Origin: CAVQMB01 sp963713445 | Lineage (GTDB): Bacteria > Pseudomonadota > Gammaproteobacteria > Competibacterales > Competibacteraceae | DNA: 64,000 nt | Assembly: GCA_963713445.1 (NCBI GenBank) | Contig: CAVQMB010000019.1 | Location: 5,727-69,726 of the forward strand | Reading direction: 5' to 3' | Shown here: in pieces, positions 35,623-44,629 of the stretch | Layout of the letters: each line of letters begins with the position of its first letter | Numbering within the stretch: position 1 is the stretch's first letter | Position numbers and translations under genes: made by a program | Notes under the pieces: model-generated | Databases searched by the model: none | What the model was told of the DNA's origin: nothing | Seen by the model: only the letters and a program-made list of their open reading frames with translations

Positions 35623-37065
35623 ATGAATGACAACGCCAGTACCCGGCGTTCCGGCCGCCGGCTCCCCAATGGAGCCGGCGGCCGGAACGAGGATATCCAG
35701 CAGTTTCTCTACCAGAAGCGGCAGAAGATCTATCCGCGCGAGGTGCATGGGCTGTTCGCCCGCTTGCGGGTGACGGCCGTAGTGGTCCTGCTGGGACTCT
35801 ACTACGGTCTGCCATGGCTCACTTGGAATGGCAAACAGGCCATTCTGTTCGACCTCCCTGCCCGTCAGTTCCATCTGTTCGGCATCACGTTCTGGCCGCA
35901 GGATTTCTTTTATCTGACAACTCTGCTGATCATTGCCGCGCTGTCGCTGTTTTTCTTCACTGCGTTGGCCGGTCGGCTGTGGTGCGGATATGCCTGTCCG
36001 CAGACAGTCTGGACCGAGACTTTCATGTGGATTGAGCGCGTGATCGAAGGCGACCGGATGCGGCAGATGAAACTGGACCGGGCGTCCTGGGGTGGCCGTA
36101 AGCTGGCCATCAAGGGTGCCAAGCACGCGCTCTGGATTCTGTATGCGTTCTACACCGGTTTTACATTTGTCGGCTATTTCACGCCGATCCGCCAGTTGGC
36201 GGTGGAGCTGGTGTCTTTGAGTACCGGTCCGTGGGAGACGTTCTGGGTGCTGTTCTACGGTTTTGCGACCTACGGCAACGCCGGTTGGTTGCGCGAGCAG
36301 GTCTGCTTGTATATGTGCCCGTATGCACGGTTCCAGAGTGCGATGTTCGATCGCAATACGCTGATCATCTCCTACGATACCACGCGCGGCGAACCGCGTG
36401 GTTCGCGCAAACGCGGCATTGATGCCCATGCCCGCGGGCTGGGTGACTGCATTGACTGCACCCTATGCGTGCAGGTCTGCCCGACCGGCATCGATATCCG
36501 TAATGGCCTGCAGTACGAATGTATTGCCTGTGCAGCCTGTGTCGACGCCTGTGATCAGGTGATGGACAAGATGAAGTACCCGCGTGGACTGATCCGCTAT
36601 ACAACCGAGAACGCGTTGGAAGGCAAGCCGGTACGACTGCTGAGGCCACGCGTGATCATCTATTCGCTGCTGCTGTTGGCGCTGATGGCTGGACTGGGCA
36701 CCGCGATCGCCTTGCGCACGCCGCTGGCGCTGGACGTGATCCGGGATCGCAATGTGTTGTACCGCCAGACCCAGGATGGCGAGATCAGCAATGTCTATAC
36801 CTTGAAGATCCTCAACAAGGATCAGCAGGCGCACCGTTACCGCTTATCGGTCGGCGGCATCGATGACCTGGAACTGGTGGAAGGGGAACACCAGGAGTTC
36901 GAAGTGCCCGCAGGACAAGTGCTCAGTGCGGTGGTGAGCCTCAAGGTCGACCCAGTGGAACTCAAACGCTCGAGTACTGCAGTGACGTTCACCCTGCAGG
37001 CGATCGACAACCCTGAATTGCGGGTGACGGAACGTGCCCGCTTCCTCGGCCCGGTGCTGCACTGA
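35623..37065 (+). CDS. ccoG: cbb3 oxidase accessory iron-sulfur protein CcoG
   Basis: 480 residues of the FixG/RdxA family, linked to copper handling for cbb3 assembly. Several membrane segments; CGYACPQTVWTETF; two ferredoxin-type clusters DCTLCVQVCPTGIDIR and CIACAACVDACDQVM; and a C-terminal Ig-like periplasmic domain (about 370-480). Four bases after ccoP. Confidence 0.96.
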   Translation: MNDNASTRRSGRRLPNGAGGRNEDIQQFLYQKRQKIYPREVHGLFARLRVTAVVVLLGLYYGLPWLTWNGKQAILFDLPARQFHLFGITFWPQDFFYLTTLLIIAALSLFFFTALAGRLWCGYACPQTVWTETFMWIERVIEGDRMRQMKLDRASWGGRKLAIKGAKHALWILYAFYTGFTFVGYFTPIRQLAVELVSLSTGPWETFWVLFYGFATYGNAGWLREQVCLYMCPYARFQSAMFDRNTLIISYDTTRGEPRGSRKRGIDAHARGLGDCIDCTLCVQVCPTGIDIRNGLQYECIACAACVDACDQVMDKMKYPRGLIRYTTENALEGKPVRLLRPRVIIYSLLLLALMAGLGTAIALRTPLALDVIRDRNVLYRQTQDGEISNVYTLKILNKDQQAHRYRLSVGGIDDLELVEGEHQEFEVPAGQVLSAVVSLKVDPVELKRSSTAVTFTLQAIDNPELRVTERARFLGPVLH

Positions 37066-37087
37066 GGCCTTGCTCAAGGAGATGGCA

Positions 37088-37564
37088 ATGGTGCCCTGGT
37101 ACAAACAATTCTGGCCGTGGTTTTTGATTGCTCTGCCGTTGACCTCGGTCATCGTGGGTGTGGTTTTCCTGATGCTTGCGCTGCACAACCCGGACGATCT
37201 GGTGGTGGATGACTATTACCGCCAGGGGCTTGCCATCAATCGGACGATCGACCGTGAGCGGCGGGCCGTGCAGCTGGGATTGCATGGCGAACTGACCTAC
37301 GATCCTCATACCGGCCTGGCCAGGGTACGGCTCAGCGGCATCGATATCCGCAGGGTCGAGCTGCGCCTGGTGCACCCGTCCCGGGCACGGTTTGATATCC
37401 AGGGCGAACTGCACCAGGATATCTCCGGCGGGCTTAGCGGTACCATCGGGTTCCCGCGCGCAGCCGACTGGCGGGTGCTGGTGGAGCCTGCCGATGGCGC
37501 GTGGCGGTTGAGTGGCCGGTTGCTGTTGCCGAAGCGGCCGCGCGCAGCGCTGCAACCGGGTTGA
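37088..37564 (+). CDS. ccoH: cbb3 oxidase assembly protein CcoH/FixH
   Basis: 158 residues from ATG 37088, chosen because AAGGAG lies six bases upstream; the ATG at 37082 touches it. One N-terminal membrane segment, then DDLVVDDYYRQGLAINRTID, the typical FixH motif, and a periplasmic beta-rich domain. The FixH family supports oxidase maturation together with the copper ATPase encoded next. Confidence 0.93.
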   Translation: MVPWYKQFWPWFLIALPLTSVIVGVVFLMLALHNPDDLVVDDYYRQGLAINRTIDRERRAVQLGLHGELTYDPHTGLARVRLSGIDIRRVELRLVHPSRARFDIQGELHQDISGGLSGTIGFPRAADWRVLVEPADGAWRLSGRLLLPKRPRAALQPG

Positions 37565-37578
37565 GCAGGGGCTACACT

Positions 37579-39864
37579 ATGAGTGCTTCCACCGTGGCTG
37601 TCGCGCCAGGTGACCGGTTGGCGGTCTATGATTACCCCCAGTTGCAGCAGCAGTTTGTCAGCCAGCGCAGCGACGGCGCCCGGGAAACAGCTCTGGTTTT
37701 GGAGGGTATTCACTGCGGTGGCTGTGTCCGGCGCTGTGAGCGCGGTCTGCGTAACCTGCCGGGCGTAATCGAGTTTCAGGTCAATCTCAGTACGCGGCGG
37801 GCCCGGCTGGTGTGGGATCCGACCGTGACCAGGCTGAGTGCCGTATTGCAGCGACTGACTGAGATCGGCTATCCGGGCTGGCCGTACGATCCCGCGCGCC
37901 GCGAGCAGCAGGCGCGTGACGAGCAGCGCCGGGCGTTGATGCGGTTGGCGGTCGCCGGTCTGGGGATGATGCAGATCATGATGCTCGCGATCGCCATGTA
38001 TGCCGGTAGTGATATGACACCGTCGGTGCGCCAGTTCCTGCGCTGGATGAGCCTGGTCTTCGCTGTCCCGGTGGTGTCGTTTGCGGCCTGGCCTTTTTTC
38101 CGTAACGCCTGGACTGGCCTGCGGCAGCGCCAGCTGGGCATGGATGTGCCCGTGGCCCTGGCTATCGGCGGCGCCTTCGTGGCTAGCGTCTGGGCCACCT
38201 TGGTTGGACACGGGGAGGTCTACTACGACTCGGTTAGCATGTTCACGTTCCTGTTGCTGCTGGGGCGATTTCTGGAAATGCGGGGGCGTCAGAAAGCGGC
38301 GGCCGCCACCGAGGAGCTGGCCCGCCAGTTGCCAGCGCTGGCGATCCGGCTGAATACTGATGGTATGGAACAGGTGGCCGTGGCCGAACTGCAGCCGGGT
38401 GACAGGGTCATAGTGCGTCCGGGCGAGATTGTGCCGGCGGACGGTACGGTGGTCCAGGGCGCCAGTAGCGTGGATGAAGCATTGTTGACCGGCGAGAGCG
38501 TCCCGCGTTTGCGCCGGACGGGCGATCCGGTGGTCGGGGGTACCATTAATGTCGAGAGCCCGTTGACGGTCCGGGTCGAGCGGGTCGGGCGGGATACCGT
38601 GCTCGCCGCTATGCAGCGGTTGCTGGAGCGGGCCCAGCTGGAGAAACCTCGCCTGGCGCAGTTGGCCGATCGGGTGGCCGGCCATTTTGTGGCTATTCTC
38701 CTGCTCATCGCGGCCGCGGTTTACCTGGCCTGGTACTGGTGGTCGCCGGAGGATGCCTTCTGGGTCACATTGTCGGTACTGGTCGTCACATGCCCTTGCG
38801 CATTGTCCTTGGCCACGCCAGCAGCGCTGACCGCTGCGACCGGGGCACTCGGCCGGCTGGGTCTGCTGGTGACGCGGGGTCATGCACTGGAGACCCTGGC
38901 CCGGGTCGATTATGTGATCTTTGACAAAACGGGCACGCTGACCTGGGGCCAACCGCGACTTGTCCGGACCGTGTCAGTTGGGACTGTCTCGGCTGAACGG
39001 TGTCGCGAGCTCGCGGCGGCGCTGGAAAGTGCGAGTGAGCACCCTTTCGCGCATGCGTTGCGGGCGGCCGCGCTGGCGGCGGTCCATGAGCCGACCGAGC
39101 TTGTCGCGCGACCTGGCCAGGGCATCGAAGGCGTAATAGACGGTGAACGCTATCGCATTGGCAGCCCGGCGTTTGCAGCCGATCTCAGCGGGATGGCGGT
39201 CCCCGACGTTGGCACAGCCAGCGCTAGTACTGTGGTCCTGGGGAGTGGCGGCGGCGTGCTGGCGTTATTCCAGCTGGCCGATACACTGCGGCCGGAAGCG
39301 CCAGCCGTGGTCACTGAACTCAAACGCCGTGGCTGCGAGGTCGAGGTGCTGAGCGGTGACGGTAGTGGTGTGGTGACTCAGGTTGCCGCAGCACTGGGTA
39401 TCGAGCGGTGCCGCGGTGGCCTGAGCCCTGCCGGCAAGCTTGAGCGATTGAGTCAATTGCAACAGCAAGGGCGGGTCGTTCTGATGGTCGGCGATGGTGT
39501 CAACGATTCGCCGGTGCTGGCCCGGGCCCAGGTCTCGGCGGCCCTCGCCGGTGGTACCGAACTGGCCCGTAGCCAGGCTGATCTGGTGTTGTTGGGGGAT
39601 CGCCTCGACCGGTTGGTGACCGGAATCGATTATGGTCGTCGTACGCTGCGGGTGATTCGCGAGAATCTGCTCTGGGCGGTGCTCTACAATAGCATTGCGA
39701 TTCCGCTGGCGGCGCTCGGCTACGTAACGCCGTGGATGGCGGCGGCCGGTATGTCGATGAGCTCACTGGTCGTGGTGTTGAACGCGCTGCGTTTGAGTCG
39801 CGTGTCCAGCATGCGGCACCAGGATCGGTCAGAGGTGGCGCGGCCGGCGGTCGAGGGGGCCTGA
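37579..39864 (+). CDS. ccoI: Copper-translocating P1B-type ATPase CcoI
   Basis: 761 residues from ATG 37579. The N-terminal metal-binding domain has GIHCGGCVRRCERGL. Membrane CPC copper site in VVTCPCALSLATPAAL, phosphorylation site FDKTGTLTWG, GEXP-type motif TGESVPRLR, and hinge GDGVNDSPVLARAQ. CcoI-type pumps export Cu for insertion into CcoN. Fifteen bases after ccoH. Confidence 0.96.
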   Translation: MSASTVAVAPGDRLAVYDYPQLQQQFVSQRSDGARETALVLEGIHCGGCVRRCERGLRNLPGVIEFQVNLSTRRARLVWDPTVTRLSAVLQRLTEIGYPGWPYDPARREQQARDEQRRALMRLAVAGLGMMQIMMLAIAMYAGSDMTPSVRQFLRWMSLVFAVPVVSFAAWPFFRNAWTGLRQRQLGMDVPVALAIGGAFVASVWATLVGHGEVYYDSVSMFTFLLLLGRFLEMRGRQKAAAATEELARQLPALAIRLNTDGMEQVAVAELQPGDRVIVRPGEIVPADGTVVQGASSVDEALLTGESVPRLRRTGDPVVGGTINVESPLTVRVERVGRDTVLAAMQRLLERAQLEKPRLAQLADRVAGHFVAILLLIAAAVYLAWYWWSPEDAFWVTLSVLVVTCPCALSLATPAALTAATGALGRLGLLVTRGHALETLARVDYVIFDKTGTLTWGQPRLVRTVSVGTVSAERCRELAAALESASEHPFAHALRAAALAAVHEPTELVARPGQGIEGVIDGERYRIGSPAFAADLSGMAVPDVGTASASTVVLGSGGGVLALFQLADTLRPEAPAVVTELKRRGCEVEVLSGDGSGVVTQVAAALGIERCRGGLSPAGKLERLSQLQQQGRVVLMVGDGVNDSPVLARAQVSAALAGGTELARSQADLVLLGDRLDRLVTGIDYGRRTLRVIRENLLWAVLYNSIAIPLAALGYVTPWMAAAGMSMSSLVVVLNALRLSRVSSMRHQDRSEVARPAVEGA

Positions 39865-39865
39865 G

Positions 39866-40060
39866 GTGCTTTCCATTCTGGTGCTTCTGATCCCAATCAG
39901 CGTTGCCATAATCGCAATTGCAGTCGGTTTCTTCTTCTGGGCTGTCAAATCCGGTCAGTTCGATGACCTCGACAGTCCGGCTTATCGTATCCTCGATGAC
40001 GACGATCATTTGCCGCCGGCAACAGAGGACCGAACCGAATATACTGAACCGCGGCGCTGA
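39866..40060 (+). CDS. ccoS: cbb3 oxidase maturation protein CcoS
   Basis: 64 residues: one membrane helix (ILVLLIPISVAIIAIAVGFF) followed by FWAVKSGQFDDLDSPAYRIL, the family signature. One base separates it from ccoI. It closes the cco operon; known CcoS proteins are needed for cofactor insertion into CcoN. Confidence 0.95.
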   Translation: MLSILVLLIPISVAIIAIAVGFFFWAVKSGQFDDLDSPAYRILDDDDHLPPATEDRTEYTEPRR

Positions 40061-40110
40061 ACTCGCCGCAACCGGGATGATTGCGTCGCTGGGGCTTTTT
40101 TGTTTCTACT

Positions 40111-40136
40111 ATATATACGATTGATATCTCGATCGT
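40111..40136. promoter_or_regulatory. AT-rich element upstream of livK-like gene, shared 14-mer with modA operator
   Basis: ATATATACGATTGA (40111-40124) is identical to 13573-13586 inside the modA operator. Here it is followed by TATCTCGATCGT, giving only 5-bp arms (ACGAT/ATCGT), so it is not a clear ModE palindrome. It lies about 30-60 bases before ATG 40169 and may simply be promoter DNA. Confidence 0.3.
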
Positions 40137-40168
40137 TTAGCTGACCATGAGAGGACTATCAGGAGCAC

Positions 40169-41392
40169 ATGATGATGAAACGACAACAACGACTGCTCGC
40201 CGCGTCGGCACTGGCGGCGCTGCTGGTCAGCGGCCCAGCGCTCGCGGCCGGTCTCAAGCTCGGCGCATTGATGCCCTTGACCGGTGGGTTGGAGGCCTAC
40301 GGCCAGTCCAGCCTTAACGGCGTTCAGATGGCGGCGGATGAAGTCAACGCGGATGGCGGCGTGCTCGGCGGCAAAGTCGACGTCAAAGTCGGCGACACCC
40401 AGACCAAGGCCCAGCCGGCTATCGACGCGGCCAAGAAACTGGTGTCGATCGAGGGCGTGTCGGGCCTGATTGGGGCACTATCCTCTGGCAACACCATCCC
40501 GGTGGCGTTGAGTGTGTCGAAACCGGATCAGGTGCCGCAGATTTCACCGGCCTCGACGGCGCCTACCATTACCACACTGGACGATGGCGATTTCCTGTTT
40601 CGCACCGTTCCGTCCGACGCTTTTCAGGGTGTTGCGCTGGCCCAGGTGGTTCACGCCAAGGGCACCAAGAAAGTCGCCATTCTGTACACCAACAATGATT
40701 ACGGCGACGGCCTGGCCAAAAGCTTTTCCGCGGCATTCGAGAAACTGGGCGGCGAGGTGACCACGTCCAACGCCTACGAACCGAACAAGGCCTCGTATCG
40801 GGGTGAACTGGATCGTGTTGCCAAAGGGGGGCCACAGGCGCTGTTGCTGATAGGCTATCCGGATGACGGAGGTACCACCATATTACGTCAGTCGCTGGAA
40901 GAGGGGTACTTCAACCATTTCATCTTCACCGACGGAATGAAAGCCAGAAAAATTATCTCGGCGATTGGTGCCCAATATCTGGACGGTTCGTACGGAACCG
41001 CGCCGAAGGCCCCGGACACACCCGGAGCAGAAACGTTCAAGCAGCTGTATACGAAGAAATTCGGTCAGTTACCACCACGGCCATACATCGACTCGAGCTA
41101 TGACGCGGCTGCCATCCTTATTCTGGCGGCGGCGGAGGCAAACTCCGACAATGGGGTCAAGATCCGTGATGCCATCCGCAAGGTCACCGACGGCAAAGGG
41201 GTTGAAATCCATCCGGGTGAACTGGTCAAAGGCATCAAATTGATCGGAGAAGGCAAGAAGATTAAATATATCGGTGCGGCAGGCGACGAGGCATTTGATC
41301 AACACGGTGACGTTTCGGGGACCTACGAGCACTGGGCGATCAAGGATGGCAAGCTGGTCACTGTGAAGATATTCAAGCCCCAGAAGATGTGA
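40169..41392 (+). CDS. Branched-chain amino acid-type ABC transporter substrate-binding protein
   Basis: 407 residues with a Sec signal peptide cleaved near ALA-A (residues 1-27). Peripla_BP_6 fold: LKLGALMPLTGGLEAYGQSS, ADGGVLGGKVDVKVGDTQ, YTNNDYGDGLAKSFSAAFEKLGG. It has no permease or ATPase gene of its own nearby; the next transporter genes carry another binding protein. It may be an orphan receptor or share that transporter. A terminator follows, so it is transcribed separately. Confidence 0.88.
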   Translation: MMMKRQQRLLAASALAALLVSGPALAAGLKLGALMPLTGGLEAYGQSSLNGVQMAADEVNADGGVLGGKVDVKVGDTQTKAQPAIDAAKKLVSIEGVSGLIGALSSGNTIPVALSVSKPDQVPQISPASTAPTITTLDDGDFLFRTVPSDAFQGVALAQVVHAKGTKKVAILYTNNDYGDGLAKSFSAAFEKLGGEVTTSNAYEPNKASYRGELDRVAKGGPQALLLIGYPDDGGTTILRQSLEEGYFNHFIFTDGMKARKIISAIGAQYLDGSYGTAPKAPDTPGAETFKQLYTKKFGQLPPRPYIDSSYDAAAILILAAAEANSDNGVKIRDAIRKVTDGKGVEIHPGELVKGIKLIGEGKKIKYIGAAGDEAFDQHGDVSGTYEHWAIKDGKLVTVKIFKPQKM

Positions 41393-41409
41393 TAGCGGGT
41401 GGGGGCAAG

Positions 41410-41439
41410 AAAAAGGGCTGCTTTAAAGCAGCCCTTTTT
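41410..41439. terminator. Bidirectional rho-independent terminator
   Basis: A perfect 30-base palindrome: AAAAAGGGCTGCTTT and AAAGCAGCCCTTTTT, with T-runs on both strands. It lies between the convergent livK-like and SlyD-like genes and can stop both. Confidence 0.95.
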
Positions 41440-41484
41440 CGCAGGCCCAGCGCCGGGGCATATTGCAAGTGGCGACGGTCTCGG

Positions 41485-41919
41485 TCAGGCGATTTCAACG
41501 AGTTCCAGATCGAAGGTCAGATCCTGGCCGGCAAGCGGATGATTGGCGTCCAGGGTAACGGCCTCTTCGCCTATGGTAGTTACGGTCAGGACCAGAGGTT
41601 GACCGTTGGGGTCGTTGGCCTGTAATCGCATTCCAACCTGCAGATCCTCGCGAATCTGATCCGGCAGTGAGGTTAGCGGGACGTCCTGAATGGCTTGTTC
41701 GTTGCGCGGACCGTAGGCCTGGTCAGCGGCGATGGTAACGGTCTTGCTGTTACCCTCCGTCATGCCGACCACGGCTTGTTCGAAGCCCGCTATGACGCGG
41801 CCTTCGCCGAGTGTGAACTCCAGTGGTTCGCGACCGATGGACGAGTCGAACTCGGAACCGTCGTCGAGTCGTCCAGTGTAATGGATTTTGACCGTGTCGC
41901 CTTGCTTGGCCTCTGACAT
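41485..41919 (-). CDS. FKBP-type peptidyl-prolyl isomerase, SlyD-like
   Basis: 144 residues from ATG 41919 (MSEAKQGDTVKIHYTGRLDD), with AAGGAG about 10 bases upstream. It has an FKBP core with an inserted IF chaperone flap between about residues 70 and 120 (AYGPRNEQAIQDVP) and the ending LAGQDLTFDLELVEI. It lacks the His-rich metal-binding tail of E. coli SlyD, so it belongs to the short SlpA/SlyD class. Cytoplasmic folding helper. Confidence 0.92.
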   Translation of the reverse strand: MSEAKQGDTVKIHYTGRLDDGSEFDSSIGREPLEFTLGEGRVIAGFEQAVVGMTEGNSKTVTIAADQAYGPRNEQAIQDVPLTSLPDQIREDLQVGMRLQANDPNGQPLVLTVTTIGEEAVTLDANHPLAGQDLTFDLELVEIA

Positions 41920-42376
41920 AGTGGGGAAGCTCCTTGTTGGGGGCGGTGGGATGAGCCTGGAGGAGGTATGCGGAAAACACTGATAGAACATCAAATTAAC
42001 ATCGAACCCTACTACACGGGTAACTATCGTGCAAGGGCGTGGCTTCTTCGCGGCGGAGGTTTTACCGCGAACCGAATTCCCGTAGAATCTCAATGGCTGT
42101 CGCTGGGTCCGGTAAACAGACGGCAGCCGGAAAGTAACACCGCCCTAACCGGGCCGATGGAAAGTGACCCTAAACACAAAACGCACGGACAAGGCCACAC
42201 ATCGCCGCACCGGAATCCAAGAATGCTGCACGCTCAATCGGGGTGTCGATTCGATACCGCGACGGTGTGCTGTAATGTTGAGGCGCTCGTTCGCGGGACG
42301 CCATGACAATGGATGGTGCCCGTAAGGGCGGATGACTGAGCATAGGCAGCTCTGAAGTCGAAGAGGAGAAACTGAG
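41920..42376. other. Divergent intergenic region, no gene seen
   Basis: 457 bases between the SlyD-like gene and the second binding-protein gene, holding both promoters. No ORF with family content and no exact FNR box. AGGAG stands eight bases before ATG 42377. I see nothing else I can name. Confidence 0.4.
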
Positions 42377-43729
42377 ATGGGTAACAAGCACAAAGATGGA
42401 CAAAGTGGGATTCAGCGTCGTGATTTTCTAAAGGCCGGTGCCGGTGTCGCCGGCAGCATGATGCTGGCCGGGCCGTTGAGCCGTTTGGCGCAGGCCGCTG
42501 ATTATCCGGCTATCGGCAACTTCCCTGCGGGGGTAAAGGGAAACAGCGTGTTCGTTGGCATCAGTGTGCCTCGCACCGGCCCGTATTCGTCGTCGGGCGA
42601 GGACGAAATCCTCGGCTACAAACTGGCCATCGACCATATCAATCAGGGCTCCGAGCTGGCTAAAGCCTATGCCCCTGGTCTCAAGAAGGGTGTGCTCGGC
42701 AAGCAGATTGAGTTCGACGTGGTCGACAACGAAACCAAGCCGAACGTGGCGGTTCAGAATATCTCCAAATTCATCAGCCAGAACAAGGCGATGATGATTA
42801 CCGGTAGCGTGAGTTCGGCGGTGGCCATCGCCAGCGGTAAACTGTGCGACCGCGAGAAGACGATCTACCTGGGCGCCATTACGGGCTCGAACGACACCAC
42901 GGGCAAGGACTGCCAGCGCTATAGCTTCCGCGCCTGCCACTATGCGTACACCGCTTCCAAAGCACTGGCGCCGGTCATCAAGCAGGCACTTGGTGCCGGT
43001 AAGAAAGTGGCGTATCTGACGCCTGACTATACCTACGGGCACACGGTCTATAACTCGATGAAGGAGTTCACCGAAGCCCAGGGCTGGAAAACCGTAACCA
43101 ATCAGCTGTCGCCGCTCGGCACCTCGGATTTCTCCACCTATCTGCTGAACATCGCCAACAGCGGTGCCGACGTGCTGGTCAACATCTGTTTTGGCCGTGA
43201 CGCGGTGAATTCGATCAAGCAGGCACAGCAATTCGGGCTGATGTCGAAAATGACCATGGTAGTGCCGTACATGGCGCCGTTCCTGGCTCAGGAAGTCGGT
43301 GCCGACCTGATGCAAGGTGTCTATGGCACGACCGAATTCTGGTGGACTCTGGCCGAGAAAAACGATATTGCCAAACAGTTCGTCGACGATTTCGAGAAGC
43401 GCAACAAGCGCAAGCCTGAGTGGTCTGCGCACATTGCTTTTCTGCAAACCATGTTGTGGGCCAATGCGCTCGAAGCCGCCGGCACGTTCCATCCGCCGAC
43501 AGTGGTAAAGCAGTACGAAAAGGGGGATCACATCAAGACCGGTCTGGGCGAGGTCTGGTGGCGGGGCGCCGATCATCAGCTGGTGCGGCCGGTTATCGTG
43601 ATCCGCGGCAAGAAACCTTCTGACATGCGCAACAAGGCCGATTTCTACGAGATTGTGAAATCGGTGCCCGGTGACCAGGTTATGCCGCCAGCCGATCACT
43701 TCGGCTGCAAGCTCGGCTCCTATACCTGA
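42377..43729 (+). CDS. ABC transporter substrate-binding protein, Tat-exported, amide/amino-acid type
   Basis: 450 residues. The signal peptide has a twin-arginine motif (IQRRDFLKAGAGVAGSMMLA), so it is probably exported folded. The Peripla_BP_6 domain contains FVGISVPRTGPYSSSGEDEI, VVDNETKPNVAVQNISKFIS and YLTPDYTYGHTVYNSMKEF. First gene of a transporter operon with livH-, livMG- and livF-like genes. The ligand is not evident; candidates are branched-chain amino acids, amides, urea or aromatic acids. Confidence 0.92.
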   Translation: MGNKHKDGQSGIQRRDFLKAGAGVAGSMMLAGPLSRLAQAADYPAIGNFPAGVKGNSVFVGISVPRTGPYSSSGEDEILGYKLAIDHINQGSELAKAYAPGLKKGVLGKQIEFDVVDNETKPNVAVQNISKFISQNKAMMITGSVSSAVAIASGKLCDREKTIYLGAITGSNDTTGKDCQRYSFRACHYAYTASKALAPVIKQALGAGKKVAYLTPDYTYGHTVYNSMKEFTEAQGWKTVTNQLSPLGTSDFSTYLLNIANSGADVLVNICFGRDAVNSIKQAQQFGLMSKMTMVVPYMAPFLAQEVGADLMQGVYGTTEFWWTLAEKNDIAKQFVDDFEKRNKRKPEWSAHIAFLQTMLWANALEAAGTFHPPTVVKQYEKGDHIKTGLGEVWWRGADHQLVRPVIVIRGKKPSDMRNKADFYEIVKSVPGDQVMPPADHFGCKLGSYT

Positions 43730-43747
43730 CGGCTTAGGGGACACTGC

Positions 43748-44629
43748 ATGAGTATGCCCAGTCTGCCGCTGTTTCTGTCGCAGTTGTTCAATGGCCTGGC
43801 ACTCGGTTTGTTGTTATCGCTGATCAGTGCCGGGCTGACCATCATCTACGGAACGCTGGGCGTGCTCAACCTGGCCCATGGCGCCCTGTTCATGGTGGGC
43901 GCCTATGCCGGCTTCGTGGCCATGCAGTGGACCGGCTCGTTTGCGGCCGCCCTGGTGGGCGGCATGCTCGGTTCACTGGTGGTCGGGTTGCTGATGGAAC
44001 GGCTCATCGTGCGCTACTACTATCAACGCCCGCCTGAAGACCAGATTCTAGTGACGTTCGGTATCGGCATCGTACTGACCGAACTGGTGCGGTTGATGTT
44101 CGGAGGGATCAGCCAGCGGGTTGCGACGCCGGATTGGGGGCAGGGTATTACCCGGCTCGGATTTCTGTTCTACCCGACTTACCGTATCCAGGTGATGATC
44201 ATCGTCGCTGTGGTGTTGGTACTGTTGTATATCGTGCTGTACCGGACCCGTATCGGAATGATCGTGCGGGCAGGCATTGAAGACAGCCTGATGGTCAACA
44301 TGCTGGGTATCAATGTCTACCGCGTTTTTATGTTGGTATTCGGCATTGGAGCGCTCACGGCCGGCTTCGCCGGAATCATCGATGCGCCCATTGTGGCGGT
44401 GACGCCGGATATGGGTGAAGCCATCCTGGTGCAGTCCTTTGTGGTGATCGTGATTGGCGGTGTCGGTTCGTTTCCTGGTGCTGTAATCGGCGGGATTATT
44501 GCCGGTGAAATCGTCAGCCTGACGTCGATGTTCAACCCGGCCTATTCGCAGGTCATGCTGTTCGCCGTGATGGCTTTGTTGCTGGCCACCCGACCCCAGG
44601 GTCTGTTTGGTGTGGAGGGTCGGGAATGA
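43748..44629 (+). CDS. livH: Branched-chain-type ABC transporter permease (LivH family)
   Basis: 293 residues, eight or so membrane helices. The family blocks are LFNGLALGLLLSLISAGLTI, YGTLGVLNLAHGALFMVGAY and VQSFVVIVIGGVGSFPGAVI, the last being the ATPase-contact loop. Its stop overlaps the start of the next gene by four bases (ATGA). Confidence 0.93.
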   Translation: MSMPSLPLFLSQLFNGLALGLLLSLISAGLTIIYGTLGVLNLAHGALFMVGAYAGFVAMQWTGSFAAALVGGMLGSLVVGLLMERLIVRYYYQRPPEDQILVTFGIGIVLTELVRLMFGGISQRVATPDWGQGITRLGFLFYPTYRIQVMIIVAVVLVLLYIVLYRTRIGMIVRAGIEDSLMVNMLGINVYRVFMLVFGIGALTAGFAGIIDAPIVAVTPDMGEAILVQSFVVIVIGGVGSFPGAVIGGIIAGEIVSLTSMFNPAYSQVMLFAVMALLLATRPQGLFGVEGRE

